Assembly: GCA_900553165.1 (NCBI GenBank)
Contig: USCN01000004.1
Span: 1-20,672, forward strand
Direction: 5' to 3'
DNA from: an uncultured Collinsella sp.
GTDB taxonomy: Bacteria > Actinomycetota > Coriobacteriia > Coriobacteriales > Coriobacteriaceae
DNA length: 20,672 nucleotides
Numbering within the stretch: position 1 is the first letter of the stretch; each line of letters starts with the position of its first letter. This document shows positions 1 to 8,471 of the stretch, piece after piece. The position numbers and the translations under genes were made by a program. Under the pieces are notes generated by a model, which saw only the letters and a list, made by a program, of their open reading frames with translations, was not told the DNA's origin and did not search any database.

Positions 1-2
1 CA

Positions 3-2903
3 GGAAGCATCAAAGCCGCTCCGCACCGCGCGCGGCGCTATCTAGGAACCGTATCGGGCGGCAGCAGACGTCAAGACATGCTCTATGTACTGCCGGCGGT
101 CTCTGTTTCCTTCCAAAAGCAGTCTGCAAACGCTGCCATTACCAGCGGAAACAATACTTATCAGTTTGACGGGGCAACATTCGATGTTTTTGAGAGCGCC
201 AGCGGCGCGCGTGTCGGCACCGTCCAGATGGACAGCAACGGTCGAGCGCAGGCAACACTCCTACCCAACACGGCATACTACCTAGTTGAGACAACAGCGC
301 CAGCTGGTTATATCCCCCGGCACGATCACATTGCCTTTACCACGACGGATAACGGCGGATACGTCACCATTGATGAACAACCCGGCACCATTACCTTGCG
401 CATTGTAAAGCTCGACGCCGCAACGAATGCAGGCCCCCAAGTTGGGGCTTCGCTCGCAGGAGCAGAATTCGTGTGCGTATCGCAATCAACCCCTGGATGG
501 ACACAAACTCTCAGGACCGATGAAAGCGGTCGAGCTACCCTCACCGATGTCCCCCTGGGAACCTTTACCATCTATGAATCGAAGGCGCCCGAGGGCTATT
601 TGCCCTCCGGTGACAGTTGGTCTTACACCGTTGGAGCCGACCAACTCGGCGATTCAGGCGTGGTCGAGATCGAATCTCGCGTTTCCGATATCCCCATTGC
701 GTTTGACCTTGAGATTTCAAAATTCAAGGACTACGGCAATAGCGATCAATCCGGCCTGGAGCAGCCGGCAGGAGATGTTGTCTTTGAGGTTGTCAGTAAC
801 AGCTCTCAGCAGGTTGTTGGCACACTGACCACAAACATCTATGGCTTTGCCTCCACCAAAGATCAGCCCGAAGCATGGTTTGGCGCAGGCAAGCGACCCG
901 CCGGTGTCCACGGAGCCATCCCATACGACCGCGCCGGCTACACCGTTCGTGAGGTTCCGGAAACCGTCCCAGAGGGTTTTAAACGTGCAGGGGAATGGAC
1001 CGTCGAGGCCAATCAGATTTCCGACGGCGCCGAGCTTCAATATATCGTGGACAACCACGCTCTGTCGACGCATCTCCAGATTGTAAAACGCGATGCCCAA
1101 ACAGGCGCTTCTGTTCCCCTAGCCGGATTCACCTTCCAACTCCTCGACAGCAATCACAAACCTGTCTCACAAACTTGCTGGCATCCAGCACATAACGTAA
1201 TGGACACCTTTACGACTGACGCGACCGGGACCGTCACACTGCCCGAATCGCTCGTGCCGGGCACCTATTATGTACGCGAAACCTCGGCCAAAGAGCCCTA
1301 TCTTGTCGGCAAAGAGATCGAGGTAAACATACCCGCCGACATGAACCTAACGCCCGTTGCAATCGCCTCGTATTATGACCACGCCGCGACCGGAAACATC
1401 AGGATCGTTAAAACCGATGTCGTAGACGGCAGCAGCCTCGCGGGCGCCATCTTTGAGATCCGTGCCTCGGGTGATATCGTGCGCCCCGACGGTAGCATTG
1501 CCGCGCTCGACGGTGAGACTGTCGCTACCGTCACAACGGATGAAACTGGAGAAGCACGCGCGGACGACCTCCCGCTGGGATCTGGCACCGCACGCTACGA
1601 GGTTGTCGAGACTCAAGCGCCGGCAGGCTTCTTACTCGACCGGACGCCCCATATCGTAGACCTCGCTTATGCCGACCAGAAAACACCCGTTGTAGAAGCA
1701 CGGCTTAACGTATCCGACAATTACACCAAGGTTGATATCTCCAAGGTCGATGCAAGCGGAGAGCAGGAAGTGAAAGGCGCACAACTCACCTTATATGGTC
1801 CCGATAAAACCGAAATAGACTCCTGGACCTCATCCGACAAGCCGCACCGCGTCGAACATCTTGCACCCGGCACCTACTCGTTGCGCGAAATGATGTCTCC
1901 GCGGACCTATGACCTTGCCGAGGAGATAACGTTTGAAATAAAGGATACGGGAGAAGTCCAATCCGTCGCGATGAAGGATGCGCCCATCGAGATCAAAGGA
2001 CAGGTCGACAAGCGTCAGGAGCTTGTCCAACCTATCGGGAAGGGTCTGCTGGCCAACGGCGATGGTAAAAATCGCGCCGCAACGCAAACCAATACGGACG
2101 GTCTTTTCTCCTATACCATCGACGCTCGAAACGATTCAGCTACCTGGGTTGATGAGTTCACAATTACCGATGATCTTGAGTGTGCCGAGGACGATACGGC
2201 GAGATTCGTCTCAATCGAAACCCCCGTCGCCATCGGCGACCTCAACGGTCTGTGCAACGTGTGGTATCGCACGACGCCGTTGGACTCGACAGACGTCGAT
2301 GAGCCGGCAAACGCGACGCTTGACGATGGGCACGAAAATCCTTGGCTTGAGTCCGACGAAGTAAAAGAGAGTCTGGGTGAAGATTGCCGCCTCGTCGATT
2401 ACGACGGCTGGCACCTCTGGAAGGCGGATGTCTCGACCACGGAATCCGCCACACTCGAGGCGAAAGAACTCGACCTTGCATCCAATACCGTCGTAACGGG
2501 CATTCGCATTGAATACGGTGCGGTAGCCGCCGACTTTACGACTCGAAGCGATACGGATTCTTGGACCCGCGATGATCTCAAAGATGAGCACGACGACCTT
2601 GACGATGCCAAAGCAATCCTTGGCACAGATGCTCGGAGCGCAGTCGTGCACATGCAGGCAACGTCGGCTTACACACCCCAAACTGCACTCACCAACAGCG
2701 CACGCGTCGATCTTTGCCGCAACGGCGGCGGCGATAAACTTGAGTCACATGACGAGGACCGTGTCATTCAACGCTGTACCCTACCGCAGGACCTACCGGC
2801 AACAGGATTAGCTCCCATCGCCGCTAGCATCACCGCGCTCCTGACCTCGGGTGCCGCAGCCCTATGGTTCGCTCGCCTTAGGTCAATCCCAAAGAAGCGC
2901 TAG
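3..2903 (+). CDS. LPxTG-anchored SpaA/Cna-B repeat surface protein (5' end outside window)
   Basis: The protein is probably a cell-wall-anchored adhesin or pilin-like stalk. The frame stays open to the left window edge, so the gene starts upstream; the first in-window ATG, at 78, is probably internal. Counting from base 3, about six SpaA/Cna-B-like beta domains lie near residues 35-115, 129-230, 233-350, 357-455, 463-570 and 575-660. Most start with an I-x-K-x-D strand and end with an E-T-x-A-P-x-G-(Y/F)-type motif, the usual Lys and Glu sites for intramolecular isopeptide bonds. Residues about 661-925 form a different acidic, Trp/Asp-rich domain that I do not recognise. The C-terminus is a typical sorting signal: LPATG at 931-935, a hydrophobic span, then SIPKKR. 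The family predicts secretion and sortase attachment to peptidoglycan; the ligand is unknown. The signal peptide lies outside the window. The next gene is convergent. Confidence 0.88.
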   Translation, partial: GSIKAAPHRARRYLGTVSGGSRRQDMLYVLPAVSVSFQKQSANAAITSGNNTYQFDGATFDVFESASGARVGTVQMDSNGRAQATLLPNTAYYLVETTAPAGYIPRHDHIAFTTTDNGGYVTIDEQPGTITLRIVKLDAATNAGPQVGASLAGAEFVCVSQSTPGWTQTLRTDESGRATLTDVPLGTFTIYESKAPEGYLPSGDSWSYTVGADQLGDSGVVEIESRVSDIPIAFDLEISKFKDYGNSDQSGLEQPAGDVVFEVVSNSSQQVVGTLTTNIYGFASTKDQPEAWFGAGKRPAGVHGAIPYDRAGYTVREVPETVPEGFKRAGEWTVEANQISDGAELQYIVDNHALSTHLQIVKRDAQTGASVPLAGFTFQLLDSNHKPVSQTCWHPAHNVMDTFTTDATGTVTLPESLVPGTYYVRETSAKEPYLVGKEIEVNIPADMNLTPVAIASYYDHAATGNIRIVKTDVVDGSSLAGAIFEIRASGDIVRPDGSIAALDGETVATVTTDETGEARADDLPLGSGTARYEVVETQAPAGFLLDRTPHIVDLAYADQKTPVVEARLNVSDNYTKVDISKVDASGEQEVKGAQLTLYGPDKTEIDSWTSSDKPHRVEHLAPGTYSLREMMSPRTYDLAEEITFEIKDTGEVQSVAMKDAPIEIKGQVDKRQELVQPIGKGLLANGDGKNRAATQTNTDGLFSYTIDARNDSATWVDEFTITDDLECAEDDTARFVSIETPVAIGDLNGLCNVWYRTTPLDSTDVDEPANATLDDGHENPWLESDEVKESLGEDCRLVDYDGWHLWKADVSTTESATLEAKELDLASNTVVTGIRIEYGAVAADFTTRSDTDSWTRDDLKDEHDDLDDAKAILGTDARSAVVHMQATSAYTPQTALTNSARVDLCRNGGGDKLESHDEDRVIQRCTLPQDLPATGLAPIAASITALLTSGAAALWFARLRSIPKKR

Positions 2904-2909
2904 CGCGAT

Positions 2910-2939
2910 GAAAGCCAGTCCCCCGGCTCGCCCGCTTTC
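2910..2939. terminator. Weak possible hairpin between convergent genes
   Basis: GAAAGC (2910-2915) can pair with GCTTTC (2934-2939) around a C-rich loop, in the 56-bp gap between two convergent genes. The stem is short and no good T-tract follows on either strand, so a role as a shared terminator is only a guess. Confidence 0.2.
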
Positions 2940-2959
2940 AATCATTTAAATCGCCGCAT

Positions 2960-3178
2960 CTACTCTGCAGACGAAGATCCACCATCAACGATTGCCTGCT
3001 CGGACTCAGGAATCCCATCGGCGCCCGTGCTCTGTTCTTGCTCCACCTCTTCGCTGATTGCGGAGGCGGGGGTCGAGCCCTTCGCGCCCACGATGTAGGC
3101 AGCTCCAAACCCTAACGCAATGGCAATCAAGGTCAAAATCACGTAGACAGGCCAATGGCGCTTAATATACGAAAACAC
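2960..3178 (-). CDS. Small single-span membrane protein
   Basis: A 72-residue protein of unknown function. The start is GTG at 3178, chosen because AAGGAG lies five bases upstream. Residues 1-9 are basic (YIKRH), residues about 10-32 form one hydrophobic helix containing a GFGAAYIVGAKG stretch, and the remainder is an acidic, Ser/Glu-rich tail (EEVEQEQ, ending SSSAE). This predicts a membrane anchor with the short basic end inside and the acidic tail either outside or as a flexible appendage. It starts 21 bp after the stop of the M28-like membrane protein on the same strand, so the two are probably co-transcribed and may act together at the membrane. No family is recognised. Confidence 0.75.
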   Translation of the reverse strand: MFSYIKRHWPVYVILTLIAIALGFGAAYIVGAKGSTPASAISEEVEQEQSTGADGIPESEQAIVDGGSSSAE

Positions 3179-3199
3179 GTTGACTCCTTAGAGCTCCGT

Positions 3200-6100
3200 C
3201 TACGAACGGCGGATAACCTCGGTCACGACCTCGGATACCGTGGCAATGTTCGTCGGGTTGACATTGTGGGGCAGGTCGTCCTCGGTACGAGCACAAGCCA
3301 GGCGCGTGCCGTCCACGCCGGCGATGGTGAGGGCTCGGCGGCTCGCCTCGAGCGCGGCATAGGCATCGGTCTTGGCATAGGGCATCTCGAGCGCGCCACA
3401 ATCGACATGGAACGACTTGCACACCTTGCTGACCAGGTTCATGATGCGGCGATCGCCCTTGAGCAGCTGCTGTTCGCCCTCAACCGTCACCACCGAAAGC
3501 CTACCGGCGCCGACGGATTCAAGATTGATGAAGAATACGCCGCGGAGCTTATCGCGATGCGAAGCCAAGAAGGCCTTCATGCCGGCGCCATCACAATCCG
3601 AGGCGCCCGTTGCCACAAACCAGATATCGTGACCGAGCAGCTCATCGTCACCCATAGAGGCGACAGCCGAGAGCATATCTTCGGAAGAAGCGCCGTCGGA
3701 AGACGTAGCGCCGCCCTTCCAGCCATCGTTATCGTCCTCGAAATTATCCCACGAACCGATGCCGCGACCGGACTTCTTGGCATCGTAATCGTCTTCGACG
3801 CCCAGCCAGTCACTCATGCTGTTCTGTTCGTTTTTCTTTTTACGACCGAACAGGCCGCCCAGGCCGCGCTTGCGAGACTTGGGTGCCGCAGGGGCGGGAG
3901 CCGAAATGGTCTCGATCGGCTGTGCGCCCGACGCAACGGGCATAGGAGGCGCAACGGGTGCCGATGTGGGTTCGGGACCCTGGGCGGTAGCAAAGGGGTC
4001 GTTGACCTGTGCGGAGGGATCGGGAAGGTCGAACAGCGACGTGCGAGACGCAACGTTTGTCTGCTTCATCGACGGCAGCGACGGATCGGGGACCGAAGCC
4101 AGCGGAGACGAGGAGGGTGCAGGCGACGGTGCCGACGCCGGATCGGGAACATTCATCTGCGGACGCGGCGATGCTTGGGAGGAAATCTGGGCCATAAGGG
4201 AATCGACCGTTTCGTCCTGGGTGGGAGCGACATTGGCAACCGTGGCACCGGAACCACTCGGGGTCGGCATGGTGAAAATCTGCGTGGAGTAAGGCCTCGA
4301 CTCATCCGTCTCGGGAGTCTCGGAAACCGCAGACACTTCCTCCTGCTCGACCTCGGTCGAATCATCTTGCTCGGCTGCCGCGTACTGCTCTTCGTCAGAG
4401 TTGACCTCGACGGGCTCGTCCTCGGTCGCATCCTGAATTTCGGCAGCATCAATGGGCTCGCCATCGCCCGCCGCGTCGTCCTGCTCATCGGAAGCAGGAA
4501 GGGGCTCGGCAATCGCGGTACCTTGCTTTTCAAACGTTATCGTGGAATCGAACTGCGCGGCATCAAACGACATGGTGCTATCGACGTGCTGCTGAGCCTC
4601 GAAAGACGTTGTAGCTTCGGCAGCGTCGACGGGTACGGACTGCATAGCCTCGTTCTGCTCGAACTCTTGCGCCGCGCGCTCACGTGCCGCCTCGGCCGCC
4701 TGCTGCTGAGCGATAGCCTCCTGCTCGGCAGCCTCGCGTGCGGCAGCGCGCTTCTCCTCGAAATCGTCGATAAATTTCTTGCCCTTTGCAAGCGCACCCT
4801 TAAAGAAGTTGGAAGCGCTGGCGCCAATCGACGAGAACGCGGATGCAATGTCGGCATGGGGCGTTGCCGCGGGAATCTCGGCCGAGAAATCAGTATCGCT
4901 CTCGTAAGACACGCGCCTCGGCTGTTCAACGTAATCGTCGTCAGACTCGTCCGCAACGTCTTGCGCCGGCGCGGCGGGAGCCAAAATGTCCAGTCCTGCC
5001 GCGGGATCGATCGCGGACCCCGCCTCGGGCTCGGCAACGGCAGCGGCAACCGCGGCAGACTCATCATCCACGGTGACAGCGGGCGCAGGTGCAGCCACGA
5101 CGGGGGCAGGCTCGGGCTCAAACGTCGGCTCCTCGCCCTCCTCGTAATCGAGCGTGCAGGACTCGGGAAGCATTCCGAGCGCACGGATGGCATCCGAACC
5201 AAAGCGGATGTTGCCGGCGGCATTGCGATAGAGCTCGGGCTCGGGCTCGGCCGCGACAGGCTCCTCCACCGGCTCGGCAGCGGAAACCTCGTCATTGAAC
5301 TCTTCGGCCTGGACAGCCTGATTCTGATCCTCGGGCACAATGGCGCCAATCAGCGTCTCGTCGGCAGACGCACCCTCAAAGCCCTCGATCTGCTCGTCGA
5401 AAGCCTCGCCCCGTTCGGGCTCGGTTTGAGCGTCGGGAGCAATCGGCTGCCCGAACTCGTCCTCAGCGTAGGTAGGCTCTTCATACTCGATGGTGTTGCC
5501 GTAGTCGTTTTGCTGCTGGGCCGCGGCATACTCCGCCGCTGCGCGCGCCATTTCCTCGGCACGACGCTTCTGCTCCCCAAAATAGGTATCGAACGGAACA
5601 TCGTCGGGAAACTCGTTTTCGCCCTGGAAGGGAGCAACGTTGTCCATAACGCCGAGCATAGCGGCGACAGAGGACTTGTTGCACACCGCGCCGGACGTAT
5701 AGGGAAGAATATGGCGGTTAAAGATGATGTTTGCCGCGTTGGCAAGTGCAACGAGGGAAGCGAGGATCGCGACAATCCACAGCAGAACCTTGAGCGCGCC
5801 GGGGAGCGGCAGAATACGCAGGATGGCAACGGCAGCGGGGGCAACCGTGGCAACGGGCAACAGCTTGGCGATGAGTGCACGATACGAAGCATAAGGCTCG
5901 CGGGCGAGCAGCTCAGCACGGGGAGAGTCGTAGTGTGCGACAACGACCACCGGGCGGTTACGCGGGGACGCGAGCGGGCCCGAGGCCTTGTGGTAGGCGA
6001 TGACATTTTGGCTCACGCCCGTCTTGCCCAGGCGCGAAACCACGGGGTGGCCCGTGCGCTCGAGCACGTAAAGAACGGCGCCGACAATGGCCAGCAAGGT

Positions 6101-6346
6101 GCCGACCAAGCCGATACCGCCGCCGATGCCCATCAGCAGGGCGCCGGCAAACGCAAGAATACCGGTAACGGCAAATGCCAACCTACTGGGCGCCGGGGCA
6201 TTGAACTCCTGAACCTCGGGGTCAAAGCCGTGGTTGCGGAAGATCTGAGCGATATCTTCGGCAGCCAAGCGCTCTTCTTCGCTGCATGCCGGCGTAATGC
6301 CGGTGTTCTGCAGCAGGTGGTTAATATAGTTCTGGGTGTTCGCCAT
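3200..6346 (-). CDS. Membrane M28-like (pseudo)peptidase with giant acidic insert
   Basis: A 1,048-residue protein. The ATG at 6346 is chosen over an upstream extension because the M28-like N-terminus begins there and GGAG precedes it. The N-terminal part (1-50) resembles the start of M28 aminopeptidases. Hydrophobic segments near 54-94 and 163-208 suggest about four membrane spans. Between them lies VVVVAHYDSP with H138 and D140, the M28 zinc-His motif. GAVCNKSSVA (219-228) matches the zinc-Asp motif but has Cys222. Residues about 240-890 are a low-complexity insert rich in Glu, Ala, Pro, Asp and Ser. The fold resumes at about 898: GASD (914-917) sits where the catalytic Glu-Glu pair is expected, INLES has E943, and LPHN has H1027. 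The metal and catalytic set is therefore incomplete, so the protein may be a pseudopeptidase or a regulated scaffold. Assignment to M28 is by motif alone. A small membrane protein follows in the same operon. Confidence 0.8.
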   Translation of the reverse strand: MANTQNYINHLLQNTGITPACSEEERLAAEDIAQIFRNHGFDPEVQEFNAPAPSRLAFAVTGILAFAGALLMGIGGGIGLVGTLLAIVGAVLYVLERTGHPVVSRLGKTGVSQNVIAYHKASGPLASPRNRPVVVVAHYDSPRAELLAREPYASYRALIAKLLPVATVAPAAVAILRILPLPGALKVLLWIVAILASLVALANAANIIFNRHILPYTSGAVCNKSSVAAMLGVMDNVAPFQGENEFPDDVPFDTYFGEQKRRAEEMARAAAEYAAAQQQNDYGNTIEYEEPTYAEDEFGQPIAPDAQTEPERGEAFDEQIEGFEGASADETLIGAIVPEDQNQAVQAEEFNDEVSAAEPVEEPVAAEPEPELYRNAAGNIRFGSDAIRALGMLPESCTLDYEEGEEPTFEPEPAPVVAAPAPAVTVDDESAAVAAAVAEPEAGSAIDPAAGLDILAPAAPAQDVADESDDDYVEQPRRVSYESDTDFSAEIPAATPHADIASAFSSIGASASNFFKGALAKGKKFIDDFEEKRAAAREAAEQEAIAQQQAAEAARERAAQEFEQNEAMQSVPVDAAEATTSFEAQQHVDSTMSFDAAQFDSTITFEKQGTAIAEPLPASDEQDDAAGDGEPIDAAEIQDATEDEPVEVNSDEEQYAAAEQDDSTEVEQEEVSAVSETPETDESRPYSTQIFTMPTPSGSGATVANVAPTQDETVDSLMAQISSQASPRPQMNVPDPASAPSPAPSSSPLASVPDPSLPSMKQTNVASRTSLFDLPDPSAQVNDPFATAQGPEPTSAPVAPPMPVASGAQPIETISAPAPAAPKSRKRGLGGLFGRKKKNEQNSMSDWLGVEDDYDAKKSGRGIGSWDNFEDDNDGWKGGATSSDGASSEDMLSAVASMGDDELLGHDIWFVATGASDCDGAGMKAFLASHRDKLRGVFFINLESVGAGRLSVVTVEGEQQLLKGDRRIMNLVSKVCKSFHVDCGALEMPYAKTDAYAALEASRRALTIAGVDGTRLACARTEDDLPHNVNPTNIATVSEVVTEVIRRS

Positions 6347-6544
6347 GTGCGCTCCACATCCATAATCCGACAAATAGGCCCAATGCATGCACATTAGAAC
6401 CGTATATAGTCGAAAGTATACCCCGAGCGAGCGCAAACGACCGAATTCGGGCCATCTTAACGCCCCGAGCGGACAAGGATATAGCCTAATCTCCATATCG
6501 GACTAAAATCATGGCAGCAAACCACCTTCTCATGCGAGGACTCT

Positions 6545-7567
6545 ATGACGGCAAGCGACACGACCGAGACAATTAAAAAGGGAAATTCGGAGCCCAGTTT
6601 CGATAAAACGGCTCAGCGCATCCTCAATCTTTTCTTTGTGCTCAATAGCTCCCCCGAACCGCTGACGACCGAGCAGATCGTCTTGGATTCTGACCTGGGA
6701 TATGGCTCGGGCAATATCGACTCGGATAAGCGCAAGTTTCGACGCGATCGTGACAAGCTGCTCGAACGCGGCATCTTAATCAAGGAGGTTCGCCCCACCG
6801 GCGCGCAGGAGACCGAGGAAAGCTCGTGGACAATCGACCGCGAGCACACGTTTGCGGCAGGCGGCCTCATTACCGCAGACGACGCCGATATCCTGCTCAA
6901 CGCCATCGACCAGACACTAGCGGCCGGCTCATCCACTTTTGCCGCACCGCTTGCCGATATTCGCTCCAAGATTGCCTATCTCACCGGCAGGACGACGGTA
7001 GACGAGGCGCCGATCAGCCGCTCTCCCACCGTCGATGCGGTTTGGAGCGCCTTTGCCGAGCGATGCGCGCTGCGATTTTTATATCAGAACGGACGCGGCG
7101 AGCAGAGAGAACGTACCGTCTGCGTCTACGGCGTGTTCGAGCGCGAGGGCGTGGCTTACTTCTGCGGCCTCGACAACGTCACCGACGACATCAGGACATT
7201 CCGCTGCGACCGTATCGTTCGCGCTTGGCGTCCTTCGAAGGCCTACGTCATCCCCGCGGACTTCAACCTCAGCGACTACCTGTTCTTTGAATTCGATTTT
7301 GCCGACCGACCGCCCGTTGCAGCCACGTTCTCATTCGCCCCTCAGACGCAGATCGATATGATCAACGGTCTCACGCGTGGGCGAGGTGAGCTCGTACACA
7401 CCGATGTGGGATGGACCTGGACCGTTGACGTGCGCGATCTTGAAGCCGGCGCCTCATTTTGCATGGCCCACGCCATGGACGGCATGAGGCCCGTGGCCCC
7501 CAAATCGCTCAAACAGGCGTGGAACCACCTCATTGAAAGGACGGTGCACGAGCATGCCCGTGCGTAA
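6545..7567 (+). CDS. WYL-domain transcriptional regulator (first of pair)
   Basis: A 340-residue DNA-binding regulator. Residues about 22-105 look like a winged helix-turn-helix (AQRILNLFFVLN, then a recognition region with KRKFRRDRDKL). Residues about 165-230 form a WYL-type domain (FLYQNGRGEQRER, AYFCGLD, TFRCDRI), and a C-terminal extension is of WCX type. The ATG at 6545 has GCGAGGA upstream at good spacing. The next gene overlaps it by 14 bp and encodes a second WYL protein. This tandem layout matches the PafB/PafC type of actinobacterial regulator pair, which acts in the mycobacterial DNA-damage response. No proteasome or Pup-ligase genes are in the window, so the target here is unknown. 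The WYL domain is a ligand- or nucleic-acid-sensing module in other members. Confidence 0.85.
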   Translation: MTASDTTETIKKGNSEPSFDKTAQRILNLFFVLNSSPEPLTTEQIVLDSDLGYGSGNIDSDKRKFRRDRDKLLERGILIKEVRPTGAQETEESSWTIDREHTFAAGGLITADDADILLNAIDQTLAAGSSTFAAPLADIRSKIAYLTGRTTVDEAPISRSPTVDAVWSAFAERCALRFLYQNGRGEQRERTVCVYGVFEREGVAYFCGLDNVTDDIRTFRCDRIVRAWRPSKAYVIPADFNLSDYLFFEFDFADRPPVAATFSFAPQTQIDMINGLTRGRGELVHTDVGWTWTVDVRDLEAGASFCMAHAMDGMRPVAPKSLKQAWNHLIERTVHEHARA

Positions 7568-8471
7568 ACTCACCAGCGAGCAGAGACTCTCGCGCGCCAT
7601 CGACATCATGGAGGCCCTCTACGCCGCCGGCGAGAGCGGCATGACACGAACCGAGATTTGCAGCCGCTTTGACATCACGGGAGTATCGCTCGACGAGATT
7701 CTCGAGATCGTCTCGACGCTCGCGGACCGAGAATCTGGTGCGCGCATCATCTGCGAATGCCACGGCGAGCGTGTGATCCTCACCGGTGACGCCGGGCGTG
7801 TGCTACCGTTGCGCCTGAGTGCCGCCGAGGGCGCTGTGCTCAACCACGAACTTGAATCGTTGGGGATCGAGCCGCAGACGGCAGCCCGGATTCGACATGC
7901 CCTTCTACCCGAAGAGCTCGGCTATAACCAGCGCGTCTTTGACACCGTCAACCACGGGTCGCACTGGCAGCAGCTGAGCTGCGCCATTCAGGACGGCGTT
8001 CGCTGCCGCATCTCATATCGCTCGATGGACGATGCACGGCCACGCGAGCGTCTGGTCGACCCCTTGCGCATTACGGCAAACGGCGACCAAACATACCTGA
8101 TTGCCTGGGACATCACAGTCGATGAGCAGCGCACCTATCGCATGGATAAAATCGAGGGACTCGCCTTGACGGAAGACTCCGTCGTGCCTCACACACCGGA
8201 CGCCGCATCCCTCCACGATTCCCTTGCCCGGACGCAGCGCAGCGCAAAGCTCTTGATGCCATTCGATATGGCGGAGCATCTGGACTGGACCGGCATCACC
8301 CTAATCGAGCGCGGCGGGGCAGACATGGCAACGGTAACCGTGCATTACGGCTCCGAGCGTTGGCTACTGAGCCAGGTAATCGCAGCGGGCGGAGCCATCC
8401 GCATCTTGGATGACCCCGCCCTGTCAAAGCGCCTGTGCGATATGGCAAAAACCCTCGTCTGTCCGCTTTAG
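7554..8471 (+). CDS. WYL-domain transcriptional regulator (second of pair)
   Basis: A 305-residue partner of the preceding regulator. The ATG at 7554 is preferred over an in-frame TTG at 7533 because GAAAGGACG lies upstream and the protein then starts MPVRKL. Residues about 8-80 form a winged helix (SRAIDIMEALYAAGESGMTRTEICSRF). A linker follows (PLRLSAAEGAVL), then a WYL domain at about 140-205 (RISYRS, DQTYLIAWD, TYRMDKI) and a WCX-like C-terminal domain. It overlaps the upstream gene by 14 bp, implying translational coupling and a heterodimer or paired function, as in PafBC. Its TAG stop overlaps the TAA stop of the convergent helicase gene, leaving no intergenic space and no terminator between them. 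Confidence 0.85.
   Translation: MPVRKLTSEQRLSRAIDIMEALYAAGESGMTRTEICSRFDITGVSLDEILEIVSTLADRESGARIICECHGERVILTGDAGRVLPLRLSAAEGAVLNHELESLGIEPQTAARIRHALLPEELGYNQRVFDTVNHGSHWQQLSCAIQDGVRCRISYRSMDDARPRERLVDPLRITANGDQTYLIAWDITVDEQRTYRMDKIEGLALTEDSVVPHTPDAASLHDSLARTQRSAKLLMPFDMAEHLDWTGITLIERGGADMATVTVHYGSERWLLSQVIAAGGAIRILDDPALSKRLCDMAKTLVCPL

Noticed and set aside
3155..6397. A 1,080-codon open frame on the plus strand
   Set aside because: It runs antisense to the M28-like gene, has an Arg/Gly/Leu-rich low-complexity product without domains and no ribosome site; it is a side effect of the codon bias of the real gene.
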